A stretch of 64,000 nucleotides of DNA from WHSW01 sp963777775 (GTDB lineage: Bacteria > Actinomycetota > Thermoleophilia > Solirubrobacterales > 70-9). A model generated the notes under the pieces. It searched no databases, had not been told where the DNA came from, and saw only the letters and a list, made by a program, of their open reading frames with translations. The stretch covers positions 57,369-121,368 of the forward strand of contig CAVZRL010000003.1 of NCBI GenBank assembly GCA_963777775.1, in the 5' to 3' direction. This document shows, in pieces, positions 15,776-23,154 of the stretch (its first letter is position 1; every line of letters begins with the position of its first letter). The position numbers and the translations under genes were made by a program.

Positions 15776-17109
15776 GCGCGCGCTTCGGCGCCTCGGGTCC
15801 GCTGCGCGGGACGCTGGCGCCGCCGCCCGACAAGTCGATCTCGCACCGGGCCGCGATCGTCGCCGCGATGGGGGACGGGGAGACGAGCGTCCGCGGCTAC
15901 CTCGACGCCGCTGACACGCGTTCGACGCTGGCCGCGGTGCGAGCGCTCGGCGCCAACGTCGTCGATAGCGCCACCAACGCGTCGAGGGCGCTCGAGCTCC
16001 GGATCGGCGGAGTCGGCCTGCGCGGAGCGAAGTCTGCCGAGGTTGACGTCGGCAACGCCGGCACCCTGCTGCGACTGCTGCCGGGCTGGCTGGCCGGCCA
16101 GCCGGGTGGCGACTGGACGCTCGACGGCGACCACTCGATCCGCCGGCGCCCGGTCGACCGGGTGGTCGAGCCCCTGCGACTGATGGGCGCCGAGCTGAGC
16201 GCGCGCGAGGATCGCCTGCCGCCGGTCGCGATCCGCGGGCAAGGTGAGCTGCGCGGGATCGAGTACCGGCTCCCGGTCGCCAGCGCACAGGTCAAGTCGT
16301 GCCTGCTGCTCGCCGGCCTGCTCGCCGGCGCCCCGACAAGGGTGGTCGAGCGGCGCCCGACCCGCGACCACACCGAGCGCATGCTGCGCGCCGCCGGCGT
16401 CACGCTGCGGACAGAGGACGCCGGCACCCCGGTGACGATCCGCGGCGAGCTGCCCGCGCGGCGAGTCACGGTCGAGCCCGCCGAGCGACTTGAGCCAAAG
16501 ACGATCGTGGTCCCGGGGGACTTCTCATCGGCGGCGTTCCCGCTCGTCGCGGCGCTGCTCGTCGCCGGCAGCGAGGTGCGCCTCGAGCGGGTCGGGATCA
16601 ACCCCGGCCGGATCGGGCTGCTCGGGATCCTGACCAGGATGGGCGCCGCGGTAGAGGTGACCGAGACCGCCGCGGCCGGGCTCGAGCCGGTGGCGACGAT
16701 CGTCTCCCGCTCGGGCCCCCTTCAAGGGACCCGGGTCGGAGCCGGCGAGGTGCCGCTGGCGATCGACGAGCTGCCTCTGGTCGCGCTCGCCGCCTGCTTC
16801 GCCGAGGGCGGAACGGTGGTCACGGGAGCCGGCGAGTTGCGCCACAAGGAATCGGATCGGATCGCGACCGTGGTCGGCGGCCTGCGCGGACTTGGCGCCG
16901 AGATCGAGGCGACCTCGGACGGGTTCGCGATCGCGGGCGGCACCGGCCTGCGCGGCGGCGCCCTCGACGCCGCAGGCGACCATCGCCTGGCGATGCTCGG
17001 CGCGGTCGCGGGCCTGGCCTCTGACGAGGGCGTCGAGGTGGCCGGATTCGACGCGGCCGGGGTCAGCTATCCGGGATTCGGCTCGGACCTGGCGGCGTTG
17101 CTCGGGTGA
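15772..17109 (+). CDS. aroA: 3-phosphoshikimate 1-carboxyvinyltransferase (EPSP synthase)
   Basis: A 445-residue enzyme of the shikimate pathway that joins PEP to shikimate 3-phosphate. Hallmarks are PPPDKSISHRAAIVAAM near the N-terminus, the signature VDVGNAGTLLRLLPG, PVASAQVKSCLLLAGL, VPGDFSSAAFPLVAALLV and GELRHKESDRI. Length is normal. The 3' end overlaps the convergent cupin gene by 43 bases. The order aroA-cmk-der is typical of actinobacteria. Confidence 0.96.
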   Translation: MSARFGASGPLRGTLAPPPDKSISHRAAIVAAMGDGETSVRGYLDAADTRSTLAAVRALGANVVDSATNASRALELRIGGVGLRGAKSAEVDVGNAGTLLRLLPGWLAGQPGGDWTLDGDHSIRRRPVDRVVEPLRLMGAELSAREDRLPPVAIRGQGELRGIEYRLPVASAQVKSCLLLAGLLAGAPTRVVERRPTRDHTERMLRAAGVTLRTEDAGTPVTIRGELPARRVTVEPAERLEPKTIVVPGDFSSAAFPLVAALLVAGSEVRLERVGINPGRIGLLGILTRMGAAVEVTETAAAGLEPVATIVSRSGPLQGTRVGAGEVPLAIDELPLVALAACFAEGGTVVTGAGELRHKESDRIATVVGGLRGLGAEIEATSDGFAIAGGTGLRGGALDAAGDHRLAMLGAVAGLASDEGVEVAGFDAAGVSYPGFGSDLAALLG

Positions 17110-17417
17110 CCCTCCCCGGGCCAGGGCGAGAGCACGAGCAGCAGGCGGGCGTCGGCGGTCGCGGCGACCTCATGGCGCTCGGCGGGCTCGAAGGTGGCGA
17201 GCAGGCCGACACCGCCGCTGACTTCCTCGCCGTTCGGCCCCGTGATCTCCACCGCGCCTGAGATGACGACGAGCCAGGCGCGCTCGTGGACCTGGTGCTC
17301 GGCCAACCGCTCACCCGCCGGCAGCTCGAGCACGATCGCCCTGCCTTCCTCGTCGGAGCTGAGCACCTCCGGGTGGTGTCGGTCGACGTCGAGCGCGGAG
17401 ATGTCCCAGGTCTGCAT
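17067..17417 (-). CDS. Small cupin-domain protein
   Basis: A 116-residue single-cupin protein. Motif 1-like HQVHERAWLVVISGAVEI and a later FEPAERHEV are recognisable. Some cupin metal ligands appear reduced, so it may bind a small ligand rather than act as an enzyme. The ATG at 17417 is preceded by TATGGT 6 bases upstream. It is divergent from cmk and shares promoter bases with it; its 3' end is antisense to the end of aroA. Confidence 0.75.
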   Translation of the reverse strand: MQTWDISALDVDRHHPEVLSSDEEGRAIVLELPAGERLAEHQVHERAWLVVISGAVEITGPNGEEVSGGVGLLATFEPAERHEVAATADARLLLVLSPWPGEGHPSNAARSEPNPG

Positions 17418-17423
17418 GTCGCA

Positions 17424-17433
17424 ACCATATATT
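17424..17433. promoter_or_regulatory. Bidirectional promoter, two -10 boxes sharing one TA (cupin / cmk)
   Basis: ACCATATATT reads as TATGGT on the minus strand (6 bases before the cupin ATG) and as TATATT on the plus strand (9 bases before the cmk ATG). The two hexamers share the TA at 17428-17429. Confidence 0.6.
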
Positions 17434-17442
17434 CCGCGCCGC

Positions 17443-18081
17443 ATGGTGATCGCGATCGATGGCCCCGCCGGGGCCGGCAAGTCCACCGTCGCCCGCGGCC
17501 TCGCCGAGGCGCTCGGCTTCACCTACCTCGACTCGGGGGCGATGTACCGAAGCGTCGCCCTGGCCGCGCTGCGCGCCGGCGCTGATCCCGACGACGCAGA
17601 GGCTTGCGCCGCAATCGCGCGCCGGGCGCGGATCGAGCTCGACGGCTCGAGCGTGCTGCTCGACGGGGAGGAGGTCAGCGACGCGATCCGCGCAGCCGAA
17701 GTCACCGCCGCCGCGTCGCGGGTCTCGGTCCACCCGCAGGTGCGGCGGGCGATGGTCGAGCGCCAGCGCGAGTTGATCGCCGACGGGCGCTTCGTCGCCG
17801 AAGGGCGCGACATCGGCACCGTGGTCAGCCCCGAGGCGGCGCTCAAGGTCTTCCTCGTCGCCACCGGCGAGGAGCGGGCACGCCGCCGCGCGGCGCAGAC
17901 GGGCGAGTCGCTGGCCGAGGTGCGCGAGGCGCAGGCAAAGCGCGACGCGCGCGACCGCGGCCGTGAGCACAGCCCGCTGCGGGCGGCCCCGGACGCGATC
18001 GAGCTCGATTCGACCGGGCTCGATGCCGAGACGGTGATCGCGCGGCTGGCGGCGATCGCGCGCGAGCGTGGGCTCGCGTGA
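17443..18081 (+). CDS. cmk: Cytidylate kinase
   Basis: A 212-residue NMP kinase phosphorylating CMP/dCMP. P-loop GPAGAGKST is at residues 7-15, followed by LDSGAMYRSVALAAL, the CMP-binding VEGRDIGTVV-like FVAEGRDIGTVVSPEA, and a lid with AKRDARDRGREHSPLR. The ATG at 17443 is chosen by the P-loop position and the TATATT box; upstream codons fall in the divergent promoter. The stop overlaps the der start (GTGA). Confidence 0.95.
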   Translation: MVIAIDGPAGAGKSTVARGLAEALGFTYLDSGAMYRSVALAALRAGADPDDAEACAAIARRARIELDGSSVLLDGEEVSDAIRAAEVTAAASRVSVHPQVRRAMVERQRELIADGRFVAEGRDIGTVVSPEAALKVFLVATGEERARRRAAQTGESLAEVREAQAKRDARDRGREHSPLRAAPDAIELDSTGLDAETVIARLAAIARERGLA

Positions 18082-19454
18082 CCGCGATGGAGCCTCTCCC
18101 GCGGATCGCGATCGTCGGCTTCCCGAACGTCGGCAAGTCGACGCTCGCAAACCGGCTCAGCGGCGGGCGCGACGCGGTGGTGCACGAGCAGGCCGGCGTG
18201 ACCCGGGATCGCAAGGCGCTGGACTGCGAGTGGAACGGGATCCGGTTCGAGCTCATCGACACCGGCGGCGTCGACCTCGCCGCCGGGGACTCGCTCTCGC
18301 GAGCTGTTCAGGCCCAGGCCAGAGAGGCGATCGCCGACGCCGACGTGGTCGCGTTGGTCCTCGACTCCCGCGCCGGTTTGCGCCAGGGCGACGCCGAGGT
18401 GGCCGAGATCCTGCGCCGGGCCGAGCTGCCCGTCGTCGTGGTCGCGAACAAGGTCGATTCGGCCGCCGACGAGCCGCGGGCCGCCGAGCTGTACGCGATC
18501 GGGCTCGGCGAGCCGGTCGCTGTCTCTGCCACCCACGGCCGCGGCACCGGAGACTTGCTGGACCGTTTGGTTTCAGAGCTCGTCGGTGCCCGTCCTGAAC
18601 TCGACCCGGCCGCCCCCGGACGCGAAGCGGAGGAGGCGGACGGCAATGCTTCGATGATCGCGTTAGCGATCATCGGCAGGCCGAATGTAGGCAAGTCGTC
18701 GCTGGTCAACGCGTTGCTGGGGACCGAGCGGGTGATCGTCGACGAGCGAGCCGGCACGACCCGGGACGCGATCGACACCCCGCTCGAGTTCGACGGGCGC
18801 CCGTTGACCCTGATCGACACCGCCGGGATCCGGCGCCGGACGAAGGTCGCCGGGACGGTGGACTACTACGCCCAGCTTCGCTCCGAGCGCGCCGCGCAAC
18901 GCGCCGATGTCGCGCTGCTGGTCTGCGACGCGAGCGCCGGGGTCACCGCCGAGGACCTGCGGATCGGCGAGCTCGCGATGCGAACCGGCTGCGCGACCCT
19001 CGTGGCGCTGAACAAATGGGACGTCGGCGAAACGGACCTCGAGGATGCTCGGGCGCGGCTGGCGAAGCGCATCCGCCAGCGGCCGCCGGTGATCGCCTGC
19101 TCGGCGAAGACGGGTCGGGGGGTCGCGAAGCTCCTCGCACGGGCGGTCGCGCTCGCCGATCTGCGCGCCGCGCGGATCCCGACCCCGGACCTGAACCGTG
19201 TCGTGGGGGAGATCGTCGCCAGCCGGCCGCCACCGCAACGGCGCGGGAAGCGCCTGCGCCTCTACTACGCGGCGCAGATCGGCGCCGGCCCGCCACGGAT
19301 CGCGATCCAGGTCAACGACCGCCGGCCGATCACCCGCGACTGGGCCTTTCACCTCGAGAACCGCCTCCGCGAGCACTACGGGCTCGAGGGCGTGCCGCTG
19401 GTCATCGACCTGGTCCCGAAGCGCGCCCGGCGCCGCTCCGGGGCGCCGAGCTGA
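18078..19454 (+). CDS. der: Ribosome-associated GTPase Der (EngA)
   Basis: A 458-residue protein with tandem G domains. The first P-loop GFPNVGKS is at 14-21 with DTGGVD and NKVD; the second, GRPNVGKSS, is at about 200-208 with DTAGIRRR and NKWD. The KH-like C-terminal domain ends in RLYYAAQIGAGPPRIAIQVND and HLENRLREHYGL. Der is needed for 50S subunit assembly. GTG start overlapping cmk; an ATG three codons later is possible. Confidence 0.96.
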   Translation: MTAMEPLPRIAIVGFPNVGKSTLANRLSGGRDAVVHEQAGVTRDRKALDCEWNGIRFELIDTGGVDLAAGDSLSRAVQAQAREAIADADVVALVLDSRAGLRQGDAEVAEILRRAELPVVVVANKVDSAADEPRAAELYAIGLGEPVAVSATHGRGTGDLLDRLVSELVGARPELDPAAPGREAEEADGNASMIALAIIGRPNVGKSSLVNALLGTERVIVDERAGTTRDAIDTPLEFDGRPLTLIDTAGIRRRTKVAGTVDYYAQLRSERAAQRADVALLVCDASAGVTAEDLRIGELAMRTGCATLVALNKWDVGETDLEDARARLAKRIRQRPPVIACSAKTGRGVAKLLARAVALADLRAARIPTPDLNRVVGEIVASRPPPQRRGKRLRLYYAAQIGAGPPRIAIQVNDRRPITRDWAFHLENRLREHYGLEGVPLVIDLVPKRARRRSGAPS

Positions 19455-19455
19455 G

Positions 19456-21288
19456 GTGGGGGCGGGGCGCGAGATCCTCGCCGCAATCGGCCGGGGCCTG
19501 CGCTCGGTTCGCTACGCGATTTCGGATCTCGCCTTCGTCGCCGGCCGGGCGATCCGCGGCTTCATCGACTCGCTTGCGCACGGCGGGTCCGACTTCTGGG
19601 CCGGGCTCTCGCCCGAGTCCAGGCGCCGGCTGCCATTGGCCGCCGGAGCGGCGCTGGCGGCCGCGCTGCTACTGGCGCTGCTCGCCCCGAGCCTGCCCTG
19701 CCAGCTTCCGGGCGGCGACTCGTGCCCGCCCGCCGACGACGCCGCCGAGCTGGTTCCGGCGGACGCGTTCGCCTACGCGCACATCAGCCTCGACTCCGGG
19801 ACCGAGCAATACGACCTCGCCCGCGAGACCGCGGGAGCGACGCCCTTGCTCTCCGGGCAGATCGTGGCCCGGGCGCTGGCGCTGATCCCCGGCCCGGACG
19901 GCCGGCCGCCGGACTTCGCGGGCCAGATCGCGCCCTGGTTCGGCGGTCAGGCGGCGGTCGCGGTGCTCGGCGGCGGGGCCGGGCCCGCAAGCCAGGTCGA
20001 GCTGCTCGAGGCGGCCGACGAGCAGGCAGCGGCCGGCTACGCGGCCTCGATCGCTGCCGGACGGGTGCAGAGCGAGGACTACCGCGGGGTCGAGATCGAG
20101 ACCGATCAACGCGGCCTGGCAACCGCGAGCATCGAGGGATTCCTGGCGATCGGCCGCCCCGAGTCGCTGAGGGCGGTGATCGACGTCGCCACGGAAGCCG
20201 ACGGGGCCGACGCCCTAGCGGCTGACGCGACCGCGAACGAGCTGCGCGACGAGCTTCCCGCGCAGCGTCTGGCCGAGGCCTACGTGAGCGAGGCGGGAGT
20301 GGCCGGGATCGCCGGCGATCGTGGTGCTCTCGCCTCGCTCGCGCCCTTCCTCTCGCCGGGGGCGAGTCGCGGGGCGGCGGTGGCACTGACCGCGACCGAC
20401 GAGGGCTTCGAGTTGGCGATCCGAAGCGCGCTCGATCCCGAGCGGGCGCGCTCGGCGCCCGGGTTCTTTGCCGCGTTCCCTGCCTTCGACCCGAGCCTGC
20501 CCGAGCTCTTGCCCGCACAGTCGCTCGCCTACCTGGGCTTTGGCGATCCCGGGGCGACCGTCCGGGCGCTGCTCGCCCAGGCCAGCGCCCAAGCACCCGG
20601 GATCGCAGCCGGCTTCGAGCAGCTCGTTTCCCGCCTGCGCCGCGAGGGCGGCGTGGACCTCGAGCGGGACCTGCTCGACGCGCTCGGCGGCGAGGCGGCA
20701 TTGGTTGTCGGCGCGCCGCCGGGCGCCGCGGCCCGGCCCTACCTGGCGCTGGTCTCGGCCGGGGTCGACGAGCAGCGGGCCAGGCGGGCGCTGGCGGCGC
20801 TGCAGGCGCCGCTCGCCGCCGCCGTGGATCCGGGCACCGATCTCCAAGCGCCGGTGTTCGGCGAGGCCGAGATCGGTGGTGTGCAGGCACGCAGTCTGCG
20901 GATCTCGCCGACGGTCGAGCTCACCGCCGCGGTCTTCGGCGGCCTCGCTGTGATCGCTACCGATCCCTCGGCGCTCCGCGCCCTGGCCGCCGACCAGGGC
21001 CGGCTCGCAGATAGCGAGCTCTACCGGCGGGCGACCGAGGAGCTCGGCGAGGACACGCAGAGCTCGTTGACCGGCTATCTCGATCTCGGCGAGTTGGTGG
21101 CGATTGGCGAACAGCTCGGGCTCGCGGAGGATCCCGCGTACGTCACCTTCGCGGCCGACTTCCGACGCCTCGAGGCGCTCGGGCTCGCGGTCTCGAGCTC
21201 CGAGGAGGCGCTAGACACCGATGCCCGCCTGCTGCTCGTCCCGCCCGAGGACGAGTCGACGCCGCAGCCGCTCGCACCGCCCGACTAA
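19456..21288 (+). CDS. DUF3352-like membrane-anchored protein
   Basis: A 610-residue protein of unknown function. An N-terminal cytoplasmic stretch of about 55 residues leads to one transmembrane helix (LPLAAGAALAAALLLALLAP, about 57-76). The large outer domain begins with a Cys pair region (PCQLPGGDSCPP) and ELVPADAFAYAHISLDSG, the pattern of DUF3352 proteins, which contain repeated halves starting 'P.d..ay..l'. A second repeat begins around LLPAQSLAYLGFGDPG. GTG start one base after der, so likely cotranscribed. Confidence 0.6.
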   Translation: MGAGREILAAIGRGLRSVRYAISDLAFVAGRAIRGFIDSLAHGGSDFWAGLSPESRRRLPLAAGAALAAALLLALLAPSLPCQLPGGDSCPPADDAAELVPADAFAYAHISLDSGTEQYDLARETAGATPLLSGQIVARALALIPGPDGRPPDFAGQIAPWFGGQAAVAVLGGGAGPASQVELLEAADEQAAAGYAASIAAGRVQSEDYRGVEIETDQRGLATASIEGFLAIGRPESLRAVIDVATEADGADALAADATANELRDELPAQRLAEAYVSEAGVAGIAGDRGALASLAPFLSPGASRGAAVALTATDEGFELAIRSALDPERARSAPGFFAAFPAFDPSLPELLPAQSLAYLGFGDPGATVRALLAQASAQAPGIAAGFEQLVSRLRREGGVDLERDLLDALGGEAALVVGAPPGAAARPYLALVSAGVDEQRARRALAALQAPLAAAVDPGTDLQAPVFGEAEIGGVQARSLRISPTVELTAAVFGGLAVIATDPSALRALAADQGRLADSELYRRATEELGEDTQSSLTGYLDLGELVAIGEQLGLAEDPAYVTFAADFRRLEALGLAVSSSEEALDTDARLLLVPPEDESTPQPLAPPD

Positions 21289-21291
21289 CCT
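21286..21291 (+). promoter_or_regulatory. -10 element of metK (leaderless)
   Basis: TAACCT ends 7 bases before the metK ATG and overlaps the stop codon of the preceding gene. No SAM riboswitch fits in the 10-base gap. Confidence 0.55.
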
Positions 21292-21298
21292 TGCGCCG

Positions 21299-22555
21299 AT
21301 GAACGACGAGCACGCCCCGGACTCCTACCTGTTCACCTCCGAGTCGGTCACCGAGGGCCACCCGGACAAGGTCGCCGACCAGATCTCCGACGGCGTGCTC
21401 GATGCGGTCCTGGCCGAGGACCCGGGCGGCCGGGTGGCGTGTGAGACGCTGGTCAACACCGGGCTCGTCGTCGTCTCGGGCGAGATCTCGACCGAGACCT
21501 GGGTCGACATCCCCGAGATCGCGCGCGAGACGATTCGCGAGATCGGCTACACCGACGCCGACCTCGGCTTCTCAGCCGACTCCTGTGCGGTGATCAACGC
21601 GATCGACAAGCAGTCGCCCGACATCGCCCAGGGGGTCGACACGGCGCTCGAGGCGCGCACCGACCCCGCCGATGACGACGAGCTCGACGTCGCAGGGGCC
21701 GGCGACCAGGGGATGATGTTCGGTTACGCGACCCGCGAGACGCCCGAGCTGATGCCGCTGCCGATCTCGCTCGCCCACAAGCTCGCCCACCGCCTCGCTG
21801 CGGTGCGCAAGGGCGAGGTGATGCCGTACTTGCGCCCCGACGGCAAGACCCAGGTCACGATCCGCTATGAGTCGGGCCGGCCGATCGAGATCGAAAAGGT
21901 CCTGGTCTCGACCCAGCACCGCGACGGAATCGACGCCGACACCCTGATCCGCCCCGACCTCTGGGAGCACGTCCTGCACCCGGTGCTCCCGGCCGAGCTC
22001 TATGACGAGCGCAAGCTCAACACCAAGCAGAACCTGCTCGTCAACCCAACCGGGCGATTCGTGATCGGGGGCCCGGTCGGCGACGCGGGGCTGACCGGGC
22101 GCAAGATCATCGTCGACACGTATGGCGGCATGGCCCGCCACGGCGGCGGGGCGTTCTCGGGCAAGGACCCCTCCAAGGTCGACCGCTCGGCTGCCTATGC
22201 CGCGCGCTGGGTGGCAAAGAACGTCGTCGCGGCCGGGCTCGCCGAGCGCTGCGAGGTCCAGGTCGCCTACGCGATCGGCGTCGCCCACCCGGTCTCGCTG
22301 ATGGTCGAGACCTTCGGCACCGAGAGGATCACCCGGGCCGAGATCAAGCGGCTGATCGAAGAGCACTTCGACCTGCGCCCGGGATCGTTTCGCTCCGAGC
22401 TCGGCCTGCACCGTCCGATCTACAAGAAGACCGCCGCTTACGGGCACTTCGGCCGCGACGACCACGACTTCACCTGGGAGCGCACCGATCGCGCCGACGC
22501 CTTGCGGGCGGCGGCGGGGCTCGATCAGCCCGCCGCGTCGCCGGCCGGCGCCTGA
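21299..22555 (+). CDS. metK: S-adenosylmethionine synthetase
   Basis: A 418-residue enzyme making SAM from ATP and Met. N-terminal TSESVTEGHPDKVADQISD, the signature GAGDQGMMFGYA and the P-loop-like GGGAFSGKDPSKVDRSAAYAAR are all intact. The ATG at 21299 gives the usual family N-terminus. Convergent with the PH-domain gene, with only three bases between stops. Confidence 0.97.
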   Translation: MNDEHAPDSYLFTSESVTEGHPDKVADQISDGVLDAVLAEDPGGRVACETLVNTGLVVVSGEISTETWVDIPEIARETIREIGYTDADLGFSADSCAVINAIDKQSPDIAQGVDTALEARTDPADDDELDVAGAGDQGMMFGYATRETPELMPLPISLAHKLAHRLAAVRKGEVMPYLRPDGKTQVTIRYESGRPIEIEKVLVSTQHRDGIDADTLIRPDLWEHVLHPVLPAELYDERKLNTKQNLLVNPTGRFVIGGPVGDAGLTGRKIIVDTYGGMARHGGGAFSGKDPSKVDRSAAYAARWVAKNVVAAGLAERCEVQVAYAIGVAHPVSLMVETFGTERITRAEIKRLIEEHFDLRPGSFRSELGLHRPIYKKTAAYGHFGRDDHDFTWERTDRADALRAAAGLDQPAASPAGA

Positions 22556-22558
22556 TCG

Positions 22559-23083
22559 TCAGCGGGGCGGGGCGACCGCCGGGGTGTCGCCGAGGCCTTC
22601 GGCGACGCCATGATGGGTTGCCTGGTCGACCCGGTGCACGATGTCGGCCGGTTCCGCGACCCCGGTGAAGACGAAGTTGTAGTCGTCGCCGGCGGCGGTG
22701 TCGAAGTCGACATCGCCGATCTGGAGCATGCGCTGGACCACCGTCTGGCTGTAGTTGACGTTCTGGACCCGCTCGAGCCGCGTTTCCTGGATCGTCCGCG
22801 AGATGATCCCGCGCTTGATGTGCAGGCGCCGGTCGGTGATCGTGTAGCTGGTCGCAACCCGCATCACGAAGCCCGCCAGGATCGTCACCGAGACGCCGAT
22901 CAGGGCGATGATCACGACCAGCCCGGTGTTCGTCTCGTCGCCGAACACCCCGGTCGCAAGCGCGACCAGCAGGCAGATCAGCGTGGTCGCGAGCAGTCCC
23001 TTGAGATAGAAGTCGAGGATCGCCCGCCACGAGGGGTGGCCCTCGTAGAGAACCCGCTCCCCGGGGTGCAGCTTCGGCGCCAC
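22559..23083 (-). CDS. Membrane protein with bacterial PH (DUF304-type) domain
   Basis: A 174-residue protein. It opens with LHPGERVLYEGHPSW, the usual lead-in to bPH2 proteins, has two transmembrane helices (about residues 27-46 and 55-76) and then the PH core YTITDRRLHIKRGIISRTIQETRLERVQNV. Members of this family (YdbS/YdbT-like) are poorly understood envelope proteins. The GTG start has a TATATT box 6 bases upstream. The C-terminal tail is disordered and Pro-rich. Confidence 0.8.
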   Translation of the reverse strand: MAPKLHPGERVLYEGHPSWRAILDFYLKGLLATTLICLLVALATGVFGDETNTGLVVIIALIGVSVTILAGFVMRVATSYTITDRRLHIKRGIISRTIQETRLERVQNVNYSQTVVQRMLQIGDVDFDTAAGDDYNFVFTGVAEPADIVHRVDQATHHGVAEGLGDTPAVAPPR

Positions 23084-23089
23084 CGGCGG

Positions 23090-23095
23090 AATATA
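23090..23095 (-). promoter_or_regulatory. -10 element of the PH-domain gene
   Basis: On the minus strand TATATT ends 6 bases before the GTG at 23083; leaderless layout. Confidence 0.5.
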
Positions 23096-23141
23096 TCCGC
23101 GATATTCGCGCCGGCGCCGGCGGCGTGTCCGTGTCGCGTCC

Positions 23142-23147
23142 TAGCCT
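23142..23147 (+). promoter_or_regulatory. -10 element of priA (leaderless)
   Basis: TAGCCT ends 7 bases before the priA ATG; no Shine-Dalgarno site. Confidence 0.55.
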
Positions 23148-23154
23148 GGATGCG

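Noticed and set aside
21289..21298. SAM riboswitch before metK
   Set aside because: Only ten bases separate the preceding stop from the metK start.
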